Notes: generated from the sequence alone by a model not told the origin. Numbered from the stretch's first letter, positions 1 through 9,421 are shown. The stretch: DNA of 64,000 nt from Paludibacteraceae bacterium (GCA_017439235.1 JAFSJN010000022.1:56575-120574), one strand, 5' to 3'. A program made the numbers and translations.

Positions 1-1620
1 CCTGCGGCATTCGTCAGTATCTTAGTCTTAACGCCGGCATCCGTCCAGGTGGAGTCTTCCCACAGGAGCGGTAAGTCATTGCGGCAGACAGTGGTATCGT
101 TCGTGCCCGCTGACGCATGACGTATCGTCAGGTGTAGGGTTCGCGTACTGTCGCAGCCTGCAGCGTTGGTCGTCTGGTAATCATAGTCACCGGACATCGT
201 GTAGGTGATTCCGTGCCATACGATGGAGTCGCAGGCGACGGCTGTGGTATCACTCGTGGTAGGCTGATTGACGTAGAGCGTCAAGGTAACGATAGAGTCA
301 CAGCCTACGGCGTTCGTCAACACTTTCCTCTTGGTGCCCGCTGCAGTCCAGGTAGAATCTTGCCAGATGAGTGGTAATGCATCGGCACAGACGGTGGTGT
401 CCTTAGCACCGTTGGTCGGTTGATTGATTGTCAGCTGCAGCGTCAGTGTGCTATCGCAACCGGCGGCGTTAGTAAGCATATGTGTATAACTGCCGCTGGA
501 GGTGTAGGTCTGCCCATACCACGTGAAGGACGTGCATGCTACGGCAGCCGTATCACCGGCTGTAGGTTCGTTGACGGACAGCGTAAGCGTGACCACGGAG
601 TCGCATCCTGCGGCGTTGGTCAGTATCTTCGTCTTAACGCCGGCATCCGTCCACGTGGAGTCTTCCCAGACGAGGGGTAGGTCATTGCGGCAGACGGTAG
701 TATCGTTTGTGCCCGCTGACGCATGACGTATCGTCAGGTGCAAGGTGCGCGTACTATCGCAGCCGGCGGCGTTAGTGGTCTGGTAGTCGTAGTCACCGGA
801 CATCGTATAGGTTATTCCGTGCCATACGATAGAGTCGCAGGCGATGGCTGTGGTATCACTCGTGGTAGGCTGATTGACATAGAGCGTCAAGGTGACAATA
901 GAATCGCAGCCGACGGAATTCGTGAGTACTTTGGTCTTCGTGCCCGCTGCTGTCCAGGTAGAATCCTCCCAGAGGAGCGGCAGGGCGGGAGCGCAGACGG
1001 TGGTGTCCTTAGCACCGTTGGTCGGTTGATTGATTGTCAGCTGCAGCGTCAGTGTGCTATCGCAACCGGCGGCGTTAGTGAGCATGTGCGTATAGCTGCC
1101 GCTATTGGTATAGGTTGTTCCGTACCACGTGAAGGACGTGCATGCTACGGCTGCTGTATCGTCGGCTGTAGGTTCGTTGACGGATAGCGTCAGGGTAATG
1201 ACGGAGTCGCAGCCTGCGGCGTTGGTCAGTATCTTCGTCTTAACGCCGGCATCCGTCCAGGTGGAGTCTTCCCAGACGAGCGGTAGGTCGTTGCGGCAGA
1301 CGGTGGTGTCATTATCCCCCACAGACGCATGGCGTATTGTCAAGTGCAGCGTGCGCGTACTGTCGCAGCCGGCAGCGTTGGTCGTCTGGTAATCGTAATC
1401 GCCGGACATCGTATAGGTTATTCCATGCCAAACGATAGAGTCACAAGCGACAGCTGTCGTATCACTGGTAGTCTGCTGGTTGACGTAAAGCGTTAGGGTG
1501 ACGATAGAGTCACAGCCAACGGCATTGGCGAGCACCTTGGTCTTAGTGCCTGCTGCCGTCCAGGTAGAATCCTCCCAGATGAGTGGTAAGTCGGGAGCGC
1601 AGATAGTGGTATCGTTTGTG
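1..1620 (-). repeat. Tandem ~606-bp coding super-repeat
   Basis: DNA landmarks recur at a period of 603-606 bases. For example, a GCATGACGTATCGTCAGG-like string occurs near 117, 720 and 1326, and the block at 1-60 recurs near 610 and 1216 with only a few changes. One period encodes about 201 residues, four successive GCDS modules. They can be told apart by CAPxLPLxWEDSTWT, ACDSIVWHGITYTMSG, CRNDLPLVWEDSTWT and ACTSFTWYG. At least 2.7 copies are visible and the array continues off the left edge. Copies are in frame and differ mostly by scattered substitutions, which fits recent unequal recombination. Confidence 0.9.
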
Positions 1621-3581
1621 CCGTACGTTGTGTCGCAGTCGCAGATTTTCGTCTTAAGATCCAAGACCCAATAGACGCTGTCCGCACCGAACCAGTAATA
1701 TCCCGTATCGCGATAAACGCCCTCATTCCACACTCTAAAATGTTTCCACTCCAATGTATCGCCAAGACACACTATAGTGTCAATAGAATCAGTAAACGGG
1801 ATATAGCGTTGTGGGTTCAACGGAATAGAATCTCCACTTGGTTTTGAGCAATCATAACCATATAATCTCAATGTAACGATACTATCACACCCAGCATATG
1901 AAGGAATCGTGTCATAATATGTACCAGAATGCAATATTTCAAGTCCATGCCATGTAAAGGGGAAATCCGTTAAACATATTACAGCGGATGTATCGGAACG
2001 CGCAGGATTCCCCTCAGTAAGATATAGATATGCGATACTATCCCCCCCAACGTGAGAGGATAGAGTTGCCTTATATGTACCTTGGGTCCAAATAACTTGA
2101 TTATTCCATGCGTATGGGAAATGCTCCGGACATAGCGTTAGATATGTTTTAGATTCTTTCGGTTTGATAACCGTCAGAATCATCGTCACAACACTATCAC
2201 AACCAATTGCATTAGTATATACTCGTGATACCATTGTGTCTCTCATGTAGCGCTCCCCCTTCCACACAACACTTTCACCCTCTTTAATAGAATACCTCAT
2301 AGTATCATACGACAATTCTAATACATTTAAAATTAATTGGCGAATACTATCGCACCCCCATTGATTAGTTAATGTATCGTAGTATACCCCACCGCTATTA
2401 ATTTCTTTTGAGCGCCAAATATAAGGTAATTCATTTCTACAAATTGTTATCGTTTGGTCTTCATACACGATTGTGCCAATAGTCACTCTAGACGTGAGCA
2501 TTGTATCACAGAAAAAATTTCTATTTCCAATGCGCAATTTTAAATCAATGACTTGTGAGGAATCAAAAACTATCGGATCCGGATTGCTGGAAGTTGATAT
2601 TCGACCGTTTCCAAAATCCCATATGAGCGTATCACATTCCAGTTTTTGACCGTCATTACGATGTTTCATGTAGCTTTGATTAGTTACATATAGAGTATCT
2701 TTTTCCCCACACGTAACTCGATACACCCACTGTGGATATAAGTCGAGCCCACGGGCAAGTAAAAGAGAAATAGAGTCGCATACAGATGTACCTATAGTAC
2801 AATAATAGTCATCTATCGCATTCCTATTCACTGTCAAACTAGCATTATGACCGACAATCGGGCCATTAGGAGTTCCTCTGTGCCAATTGTAGGATTTTGC
2901 ATATGGAGGTGCAGAAATAGTAGCCACATCACACGACCCACAAAGATCGTAAATAGAGAATGCGTCAAAAGCCATATATAGACGACTTCTACAACGAGAT
3001 GTTGAGCATCCTGCAGCGGCTCCTTCTATCCGAAGAGACTGACCAATATAATCCGAAAAGTCCCACACCAACACATCCCATGGCCGATATGTCTGTTTTT
3101 GTCCTAAATATGTTCCGGATTGAATAAAACCCGGAGACGGCTCCTCCTCTGACTGAGTATAAAAAGAACAATTTAAAATGGCTCCATCTGGAGAATAAGC
3201 ATATATATAATCGTATGCCGGTATATGGCCGCCCGTTCCATGTGTTTTTTCAACTGCGAAAAACACACATAAGTAAGGATTTTCCTTTGTGGGAGTATAT
3301 TGAAACCTTATGCCCGATGCCTCATTGTAAGATTGGTCAGGAGAATGTTCCGAAGAAATGGCATATACTATTAAATCTTCCCGATTTAATTTAGGGAGTC
3401 CACACCATATGGTATCATAATTAATGTCAAAATATGCCGAAGATTCCGTCAAAAAAGGATTCGCGGGTGTACCATGATAGGTTCGATAACTTGGGGAAAT
3501 AGGTGCTGAAATAGCAACTACTACCCGAACATATAATCCGAGTAGTAGCAATATTCCATATTTCGTAAGACGTTTAATCAA
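1..3581 (-). CDS. Giant secreted GCDSIV-repeat surface protein (partial, C-terminus off left edge)
   Basis: This frame stays open from 3581 to the window edge, about 1190 codons. It begins nine bases after the stop of the upstream gene, in the same frame as that stop, so the only sensible start is TTG at 3581. That start gives a basic n-region and a hydrophobic stretch (KYGILLLLGLYVRVVVAISA), a good signal peptide. Next comes a region with paired cysteines that may be a jelly-roll or MAM-like domain, then a PKD-like segment (LIWDFGNGR) near residues 310-350. After that come about five divergent ~45-aa modules ending in GCDSIVTL-type sequence. From about residue 650 the protein consists of near-identical modules of four kinds in fixed order. 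Such proteins are usually exported adhesins or surface scaffolds; the exact role is unknown. Any C-terminal sorting domain lies outside the window. Confidence 0.85.
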   Translation of the reverse strand, partial: MIKRLTKYGILLLLGLYVRVVVAISAPISPSYRTYHGTPANPFLTESSAYFDINYDTIWCGLPKLNREDLIVYAISSEHSPDQSYNEASGIRFQYTPTKENPYLCVFFAVEKTHGTGGHIPAYDYIYAYSPDGAILNCSFYTQSEEEPSPGFIQSGTYLGQKQTYRPWDVLVWDFSDYIGQSLRIEGAAAGCSTSRCRSRLYMAFDAFSIYDLCGSCDVATISAPPYAKSYNWHRGTPNGPIVGHNASLTVNRNAIDDYYCTIGTSVCDSISLLLARGLDLYPQWVYRVTCGEKDTLYVTNQSYMKHRNDGQKLECDTLIWDFGNGRISTSSNPDPIVFDSSQVIDLKLRIGNRNFFCDTMLTSRVTIGTIVYEDQTITICRNELPYIWRSKEINSGGVYYDTLTNQWGCDSIRQLILNVLELSYDTMRYSIKEGESVVWKGERYMRDTMVSRVYTNAIGCDSVVTMILTVIKPKESKTYLTLCPEHFPYAWNNQVIWTQGTYKATLSSHVGGDSIAYLYLTEGNPARSDTSAVICLTDFPFTWHGLEILHSGTYYDTIPSYAGCDSIVTLRLYGYDCSKPSGDSIPLNPQRYIPFTDSIDTIVCLGDTLEWKHFRVWNEGVYRDTGYYWFGADSVYWVLDLKTKICDCDTTYGTNDTTICAPDLPLIWEDSTWTAAGTKTKVLANAVGCDSIVTLTLYVNQQTTSDTTAVACDSIVWHGITYTMSGDYDYQTTNAAGCDSTRTLHLTIRHASVGDNDTTVCRNDLPLVWEDSTWTDAGVKTKILTNAAGCDSVITLTLSVNEPTADDTAAVACTSFTWYGTTYTNSGSYTHMLTNAAGCDSTLTLQLTINQPTNGAKDTTVCAPALPLLWEDSTWTAAGTKTKVLTNSVGCDSIVTLTLYVNQPTTSDTTAIACDSIVWHGITYTMSGDYDYQTTNAAGCDSTRTLHLTIRHASAGTNDTTVCRNDLPLVWEDSTWTDAGVKTKILTNAAGCDSVVTLTLSVNEPTAGDTAAVACTSFTWYGQTYTSSGSYTHMLTNAAGCDSTLTLQLTINQPTNGAKDTTVCADALPLIWQDSTWTAAGTKRKVLTNAVGCDSIVTLTLYVNQPTTSDTTAVACDSIVWHGITYTMSGDYDYQTTNAAGCDSTRTLHLTIRHASAGTNDTTVCRNDLPLLWEDSTWTDAGVKTKILTNAA

Positions 3582-3590
3582 CCTAACTGA

Positions 3591-6500
3591 TTATTTTATC
3601 TTTTGTCCTTGTGCATCGTAGATATTCGAGCCATAGTATATATACATTATACCATCTTTTATAACCTTGCCGGGACTTGTTGACACTTCAATTGGATCAA
3701 GCCTTGTTGGAAGATTGTGCATTGCTCCGACACGAACGATAAACTTAGAAACTCCCTTGTTTAAATGTAGGCTTACTGGAGTTGACAAGTCTGCCATAGT
3801 AATACCATCTTTTATCAACCATAAATCGTATGAAATATTACTAGCGCTCAAAGTATACTCTCCCTCTTGAGGGGCGTAAAGAGTAATCTGATAATCCATA
3901 GGGGCGGAGTCATCATATCGCATATCTTGAGCACACAAGATGGATCCATACGCATTTGCCCAGATATAGTGAGTATTGGAACCTCCCATTATTTTTGCTA
4001 CATCCTTACCCACCTCATAGGAGTCGGTTCCAAATTCTGATGAAGATATGAATAATGCGTCATACACATTATCTCTACTAAGGCGTAGTTCACACACAAA
4101 TCCACCCAAAATAGATGTTCGCTGAGGTGCATATAGATTGTCTGGGTTCGTTTCATTACTCGACATCAGGCTCAACTCTTTGCCCGCATTATCCACTTGA
4201 ATAAAAAAAGGACATGCCATAACAAATGAAGTCATGTCAAATCTCTTTACATCATATTTGCTTAACTTGTTATTATAGACTTGACAATACTCAATATCTT
4301 CACCGGCACCACTTACACTAGCATGCACATACTCTAATGTAGTATTTCCAACGGCATTCCAGCCTTGATTCTTTATATCACCCGGAAACTCTTCAAGCGC
4401 AACACAACTGCTTCCTCCAAGTGGTGCAGCATCGTTTTTCGTAAAGCGCCAAACATTTTCATTTCCATCAATCCCAATCATATAAAAACGCCCTGCATGC
4501 ATAGTGCCGCCTAACATTTTTTCCCAACCATTCCCTGTGTTTGCACGCAGATTTCCATTATACTCCCACACCAAATAATCAGTCCCTGATATATGACTAC
4601 CATTGCCAGAAGCCCTTTTAATCCCAGACTCAACATCAACATCAAACGGTACCGTCAATCCATACCACTTATCCGGTGACGCTTCACTTTCTGTAGCTTC
4701 CAATTTTATATCAATATAGACCTTATTATTAACATTGAGATTCCCACTATAATTTCGGAGTTGAGAAGACTGACCGGTTGTAGCATTTAAATACAAATTA
4801 TTAACTTCCAATGGCCCATTAATTGTAAGATTGCCACCCAATGCAATGGTCAAATCACGAATAATATGGTTATCCCCATCTATCAAGACTGATGAATTAA
4901 TAGTCACATTATCATCAACATCATCTATCAACACGATAGATTTTGTTCCCCCCGCCGCAATAACGGCGTCCTCAAATGTCGCATATACTACATTGTCCAC
5001 TTTATACGCAGACTTTCCGAAATGTGCAGCATACTCACCTGGGGCATAATCTACATCTCTAAAAACAGTGTTTATAGACGCATCATCCTCCCATTTAATA
5101 AAATGATACCCCTCATCAGGAACAGCTTCAATTGTGAAGCCACAACTCAAAGGCGTAATATTTACTTGACCGCCGGGATTTGTCTCTTTTGAATACTTTA
5201 CGGAATTGGCTCCATGCGAAAAAACAGGGATCAAAGTTTCATCGGTCTCCAAATAGGTTTGAGACAGGTTAGAACTACCATTAGTCCATTTATAAAATGT
5301 TGCACAATCCGTGTTTGGGTTTGCAAGTAAAGTGAAAGAAGGTAAGAAGTAGTTCTTAACGGAAACTGATGTAGTGCCACCTGTTTGAATCACATCTTCA
5401 GTTTTAGTAAATACTGCTGAAATCGCCGAATCTAACGCAAAACTCATAGCATGAGTATACGTACGAGGATTCGCCATTCCTCCATCAAGCCACTGCTGGA
5501 AAGTATATCCAGGTTTAGGTACGGCATTAAGAGTGAAGGCATTTCGAGAATTTCGAATAACCTCAACATTGCCACCTGGATGGTTAAAAATTCTATAATT
5601 TACTATGCCAAGCGATGACGTAAAAAACGGCAAACGTGTTCCATCGCTCTCTTCATAAGTTATTACATCCTCATTAACGCCATTATCCCAGCTTTTGAAT
5701 ATTGCATCCGCATCAGCTACAGCATGTAAAGAGAAATTCGGAATTGAGGAGTCAAAAATTGACACTTCAGAATGACCATAATTTCGATTTATATCGCTTC
5801 TTTTGGCAAAAACTGCGTCAAAGGCCGCATCATCTCCGCCCTTCGTATGGGTATGGGTAATTATACTATCTGTTGTTCCATCGAGCCAAGATATAAAGTC
5901 ATACCCATCAGCAGGTCTTGCTATAAGCCGATATTGTAATCCAGTAATAGGCTCAACAAAAACATGTCCACCAGGATGATCTACATAAAAGACAGAAACA
6001 CTTCCATTTGTATTGATAAAGAACGGCTTACGATTACCATCACTTTCCCGATAAGATATCACAGCATTGGTGTTTCCATCATCCCAAATTCGAAATACAG
6101 CATCTGGATTTGGTTCTGCAGACAGTTGGAATGTGGGAATTTTCACATTGTCAACACTAACATTAATATGACCATCTTTCTGTGCAAGATCTACATCCCT
6201 AGTAAATACTGCGTATAAAGTAGTATCACGACTGAAGTCAGCAGGATGTGTATATGTTCGAGTCGAAGAAGCCCCAAGATCATCTGCCCATTGTAAGAAG
6301 GAATAACCGTTATTACGCAATGCCGATAAATTGTACGTAAAGCCTGAAGTATTAGAATACGTGATATTACCTCCGGGATGACCATCAACCGTAATGATTA
6401 CAGAGCCTAATAAATTGATAAAATATGGCCTGCGATTTCCATCTGACTCAAAATAATCAATTGTAGTGGTTGACACGCCATTATCCCATCGCCTAAACGA

Positions 6501-6875
6501 TACGTTTTCATGAGGTGTCACAGTTAAAGAATATTGCATCGTTCTACTATCGACAATGTCAGCTGTTACATCACCATCAGCAAAGGTCATATCCGCATTT
6601 TTCGTAAAAACTGCCCATAAAGTTGAATCTTTTGAAGGATCCGCTGTGTGCGTATAGTCTTTTTGGGCATTTGTATCTCCATCCGACCACTTAAGGAATG
6701 TATACCCAGCATTGGGAGTGGCGGTTAACCGAAAAGATAAGTCAGATAATTGTTCCACGCTAATAACTCCCCCAGGATGAGAGTGTAGAACGCGCACAAC
6801 AGACGCATCACCGACATTAGCTAGCGCAATTATTGTGCATATAAGATTTATTATCGATAAGAAGCACCTTCTCAT
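3591..6875 (-). CDS. Secreted InlB-repeat-like surface protein, 1094 aa
   Basis: The N-terminus (MRRCFLSIINLICTIIALAN) is a signal peptide. Residues about 30-640 alternate two related units. One resembles GYTFLKWSDG...YTH...AVFTK (about five copies). The other resembles FRRWDNG...ESDGNRRPFF followed by a GxHPGG motif (about four copies). These match the divergent InlB B-repeat / bacterial repeat type seen in surface proteins. Residues about 640-780 look like a beta-helix or list-like stretch (TFEDAVIAAGG, LTINGPLEVNNLYLN). The remainder is a beta-rich domain. The protein ends in a short tail with KVIKDGIMYIYYG and YDAQGQKIK, a Bacteroidales C-terminal tail also seen in the amylase at 56641. 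It lies 29 bases downstream of the 364-aa gene and nine bases before the giant repeat gene. Role is likely cell-surface binding; the ligand is unknown. Confidence 0.8.
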   Translation of the reverse strand: MRRCFLSIINLICTIIALANVGDASVVRVLHSHPGGVISVEQLSDLSFRLTATPNAGYTFLKWSDGDTNAQKDYTHTADPSKDSTLWAVFTKNADMTFADGDVTADIVDSRTMQYSLTVTPHENVSFRRWDNGVSTTTIDYFESDGNRRPYFINLLGSVIITVDGHPGGNITYSNTSGFTYNLSALRNNGYSFLQWADDLGASSTRTYTHPADFSRDTTLYAVFTRDVDLAQKDGHINVSVDNVKIPTFQLSAEPNPDAVFRIWDDGNTNAVISYRESDGNRKPFFINTNGSVSVFYVDHPGGHVFVEPITGLQYRLIARPADGYDFISWLDGTTDSIITHTHTKGGDDAAFDAVFAKRSDINRNYGHSEVSIFDSSIPNFSLHAVADADAIFKSWDNGVNEDVITYEESDGTRLPFFTSSLGIVNYRIFNHPGGNVEVIRNSRNAFTLNAVPKPGYTFQQWLDGGMANPRTYTHAMSFALDSAISAVFTKTEDVIQTGGTTSVSVKNYFLPSFTLLANPNTDCATFYKWTNGSSNLSQTYLETDETLIPVFSHGANSVKYSKETNPGGQVNITPLSCGFTIEAVPDEGYHFIKWEDDASINTVFRDVDYAPGEYAAHFGKSAYKVDNVVYATFEDAVIAAGGTKSIVLIDDVDDNVTINSSVLIDGDNHIIRDLTIALGGNLTINGPLEVNNLYLNATTGQSSQLRNYSGNLNVNNKVYIDIKLEATESEASPDKWYGLTVPFDVDVESGIKRASGNGSHISGTDYLVWEYNGNLRANTGNGWEKMLGGTMHAGRFYMIGIDGNENVWRFTKNDAAPLGGSSCVALEEFPGDIKNQGWNAVGNTTLEYVHASVSGAGEDIEYCQVYNNKLSKYDVKRFDMTSFVMACPFFIQVDNAGKELSLMSSNETNPDNLYAPQRTSILGGFVCELRLSRDNVYDALFISSSEFGTDSYEVGKDVAKIMGGSNTHYIWANAYGSILCAQDMRYDDSAPMDYQITLYAPQEGEYTLSASNISYDLWLIKDGITMADLSTPVSLHLNKGVSKFIVRVGAMHNLPTRLDPIEVSTSPGKVIKDGIMYIYYGSNIYDAQGQKIK

Positions 6876-6904
6876 TTATTTTTGTTTTTTGATGACACTA
6901 TTAC

Positions 6905-7999
6905 TTACAAATCTTTCACAAGTCGAACACATCGCCCAGATCCTGCAGAATTCGATGAAATAGTAATGTCTGAATTTGACGTATTCATGTAGAGACGCCA
7001 TGCAGTTCCACTAGAATTATAAGTTGACGTCCATATATACCCTTGAAGGTTACTTCCAACTTCGTTAACTGACGTACCACTTCTATAGCCCCCCTTCGGA
7101 ATAAATATAGCACCATTTTCCTCCATTGAAGTCCATTGAGCATCAGTCAAGGTATTATTTGAATAATATCGAATAGTTTGAGATAATGATACGCCAGGAT
7201 TTATCCAAGCATCGGGCAAAAGGATTAGTCCCTCTACTCCGTGAACGATTGCGGCATAACGCCTAGTAGAATAATTTGCTCTACTACTAAAAAGATATTC
7301 CCATTCCTCTTTTGTCAATGAGCGCCACGTGCCAGGAGCATCATTCCCGATCGTATTGTAATACCCCCAATCATATTTTCGATTATTTTCACTTGCTGTA
7401 GGTCCAAAACTAACCTCTGCATACGTACTCGAAGACGTTGAATAGGGATTGATTTGATAACCACTTGAACCAAACGCAAATAAATCAATCCACCCTTTAT
7501 ATGTGGAAGACGTTTGACTATTCGAACATTTCGTATTACCTATATAGACCGTTCCATAAGAATTATCCCCCACAAAATCCCATTGATGCTCCGCGAATCT
7601 AAATTCCCCATTTTTCGTTGAACCGCCACGCACTACATGAGTCAAATCACCAGCGGTCCCATTGCTCGTAGCTCGATATTGTAAATTTCCGGGAGAAAAC
7701 GCAACTTTGGCACCACTACTGTTAATGGTAAATCCATATGGCGCCTTGCTTATCGTATACGTTACAATACTGTCACACCCCCTAGCATTTGTAATAGTTC
7801 TTGTGTATGTGCCAAAAGCAGGAAAAGTGAATCCATCCTTGTGATATGGCAACTCACCGACTTCCACAGAAGCCTCAAATGTTCCTTCTGTAGCAATACA
7901 ATATTTAAACGTGATTCCTGTAGCACTAACAGTTGGTTGTTGCGCATTCAAAATTGTTGCGCACATCACAAATAGAATAACATAAATTATTGTTCTCAT
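6905..7999 (-). CDS. Secreted protein with one GCDSIV module and a FISUMP/FGE-like domain, 364 aa
   Basis: A signal peptide (MRTIIYVILFVMCATILNA) is followed directly by QQ, a suitable substrate for glutaminyl cyclase after cleavage. Residues about 25-90 form one module ending in ARGCDSIVTYT, the same kind that is tandemly repeated in the giant protein at 1-3581. From about residue 95 (KVAFSPGNLQYRA, HQWDFVGDNSYG) to the end (WRSLTKEEWEYLFSSR, GSGRCVRLVKDL) it resembles the Fibrobacter-paralogous / formylglycine-enzyme-like fold common in Bacteroidales surface proteins. It is a paralogue of the next gene and sits nine bases downstream of it. No catalytic assignment can be made. Confidence 0.75.
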   Translation of the reverse strand: MRTIIYVILFVMCATILNAQQPTVSATGITFKYCIATEGTFEASVEVGELPYHKDGFTFPAFGTYTRTITNARGCDSIVTYTISKAPYGFTINSSGAKVAFSPGNLQYRATSNGTAGDLTHVVRGGSTKNGEFRFAEHQWDFVGDNSYGTVYIGNTKCSNSQTSSTYKGWIDLFAFGSSGYQINPYSTSSSTYAEVSFGPTASENNRKYDWGYYNTIGNDAPGTWRSLTKEEWEYLFSSRANYSTRRYAAIVHGVEGLILLPDAWINPGVSLSQTIRYYSNNTLTDAQWTSMEENGAIFIPKGGYRSGTSVNEVGSNLQGYIWTSTYNSSGTAWRLYMNTSNSDITISSNSAGSGRCVRLVKDL

Positions 8000-8008
8000 A
8001 GTGTCAAC

Positions 8009-9025
8009 TTATTGAACATTTTTAACCAATCGGACAGATAATGCACGATAAACAAACCGATCATTGCCAGCTTTTAAGCCATCACTCGTATTAAAACTTA
8101 CATAATAGGAATCGTCTTGGTCCTTATAGGATGAAGACCAATAGCATCCCGTACTAGTATCCAGTCTCTCTGTTCCGTTCCGATAGCCACAGGCAGGCAG
8201 AAATACCGCGCCATTCTTTTCCATCGCGTTCCACTGCGCCAAGGTAAAAACATTGGTACCATACGAGCTTGTTGTGGGACTCCAAGAAAAAGATATTGGC
8301 CATGTAAAATTATCTGGTAAAATCACCAACCCATAAACACCACTCACAGTTGCTAATGATCGCTTTTGCGTGGCATTTGTTCGACCACTCGACAGTAAGT
8401 ATTCCCACTCCGATTTCGTAAGGGTTCGCCATTGATTTGCCTGATTACCGCCATTATACATCGCGTTACGAACCCCCCAATCATATTGAGTATTATTAAT
8501 ATTAATTTCATGGGGATAATCCTGATAACTTGTACTAGCATTACATGGAGAATGTCCTCCATACCCACTAGTTCCATATCCAAACATATCAAGCCAACTC
8601 GACGACGTTGGACTAAGACTTAGATTATTCCCTCCATTTCCCAAATAATCATATTGATGTATGGCAAAACCCCACGTATTATCGGATGCACGATACCGCA
8701 AATTCCCATGAGCGAACTTCACTCTTACTGTTGCAGATACAGAGAATTCCCCATTCACTTCACCTGGCGCCTGCCGTACTATATAGGAAACTATACTGTC
8801 ACAACCACGAGCATTAACCTTAGTATCAACTTTTGTCCCATAATTGGTAAAATTATATCCGCAAAAAGTTAATGGAAATTGTAACGGATCTACCTCTAAA
8901 ATCGTATCCCCTTCTGTCGTCTCGCAATATTCAAATATTGCTTTGGAAACACTTACTGTTGGCGCTTGAGCCATTGCAAATGTAGCAATCAGCAGGGTAA
9001 CTCCAAAAAAGAATAGTTTTTTCAT
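8009..9025 (-). CDS. Secreted protein with one GCDSIV module and a FISUMP/FGE-like domain, 338 aa
   Basis: The signal peptide MKKLFFFGVTLLIATFAMA is followed by QAPTVSVS, so the mature end is predicted to be Gln. The first ~85 residues form a single module (NARGCDSIVSYIV), and the rest is collinear with the 364-aa paralogue (VKFAHGNLRYRASDNTWGFAIH, WRTLTKSEWEYLLSSGR, LPACGYRNGTE, LSVRLVKNVQ). It is the first large gene of the apparent surface operon, 41 bases after the 54-aa small ORF. The duplicate suggests two variants of one surface component. Function is not known. Confidence 0.75.
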   Translation of the reverse strand: MKKLFFFGVTLLIATFAMAQAPTVSVSKAIFEYCETTEGDTILEVDPLQFPLTFCGYNFTNYGTKVDTKVNARGCDSIVSYIVRQAPGEVNGEFSVSATVRVKFAHGNLRYRASDNTWGFAIHQYDYLGNGGNNLSLSPTSSSWLDMFGYGTSGYGGHSPCNASTSYQDYPHEININNTQYDWGVRNAMYNGGNQANQWRTLTKSEWEYLLSSGRTNATQKRSLATVSGVYGLVILPDNFTWPISFSWSPTTSSYGTNVFTLAQWNAMEKNGAVFLPACGYRNGTERLDTSTGCYWSSSYKDQDDSYYVSFNTSDGLKAGNDRFVYRALSVRLVKNVQ

Positions 9026-9066
9026 AAGTTAAAAATAGTTTTTATAAAGTTATACACTAATTCGTC

Positions 9067-9231
9067 TTAAATATACAATTTGCCCAATCGCTGCGGGGCA
9101 CTGGTACTAGGATTGAGAGGCCCCCTTTCCGACCCATCGCTTGCAACATTAACCGGCGGGATCATTAATTCTCCCGCGTGGAAGAGGATGTTTTCGGTAA
9201 TGGGTTGTAAGTAAAGTTTTTTAGTTATCAT
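9067..9231 (-). CDS. Small 54-aa protein heading the surface operon
   Basis: The ORF has an ATG at 9231, 54 codons and TAA. The product begins MITKKLYLQPITENILFHAG and continues ELMIPP, with a Pro/Ser/Gly-rich second half ending in QRLGKLYI. Short proteins beginning with a K-K-x-Y-x-x-P pattern are, in my recollection, common as unannotated small ORFs in Bacteroidales. No signal peptide, membrane segment or cysteine is present. It follows the leader region and precedes the 338-aa secreted protein by 41 bases in the same direction. It may be a small cytoplasmic or precursor peptide; no function is assigned. Confidence 0.55.
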   Translation of the reverse strand: MITKKLYLQPITENILFHAGELMIPPVNVASDGSERGPLNPSTSAPQRLGKLYI

Positions 9232-9255
9232 CGTTGTAATAAATTACTGTATAAA

Positions 9256-9292
9256 AAGCAAACGACCTGCCTCGAACGTAGTCGGAGCAGGT
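9256..9292 (-). terminator. Weak attenuator-like hairpin in the surface-operon leader
   Basis: On the minus strand ACCTGC (9292-9287) can pair with GCAGGT (9270-9265) across a 16-base loop, followed by CGTTTGCTTTTT. The stem is only six clean base pairs and the T-run is interrupted, so termination would be partial. Its place between the 28-codon ORF and the first operon gene suggests attenuation. Confidence 0.3.
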
Positions 9293-9302
9293 GGCAGCAT
9301 GG

Positions 9303-9389
9303 TTATTCTTGGTGGTAGTTATGCGCGGAATACCCCCTCCATGCAGATTGACCGCATTCGCAAACCTTATGGGTAGTGGCATTCGTCAT
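9303..9389 (-). CDS. Possible 28-aa leader peptide
   Basis: An ATG-initiated ORF of 28 codons starts about 33 bases downstream of the -7 promoter box at 9422-9429. The product contains CECG at residues 10-13 plus several His and Tyr. It lies in the leader between the promoter and the 54-aa ORF, and a GC-rich hairpin with a T-rich 3' flank follows it. This arrangement could be a regulatory leader peptide, but short ORFs arise by chance. Confidence 0.3.
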   Translation of the reverse strand: MTNATTHKVCECGQSAWRGYSAHNYHQE

Positions 9390-9421
9390 AGCTATTGTAA
9401 TAGTTGTTACAAATGTGGCTG

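Noticed and set aside
420-1392. Several plus-strand ORFs opposite the tandem repeats
   Set aside because: They are shadows of the repeat coding frame on the minus strand; their sequences repeat only because the real gene repeats.
1-1620. CRISPR-like array
   Set aside because: The repeats are ~606 bp, coding and in frame, with no short spacer pattern.
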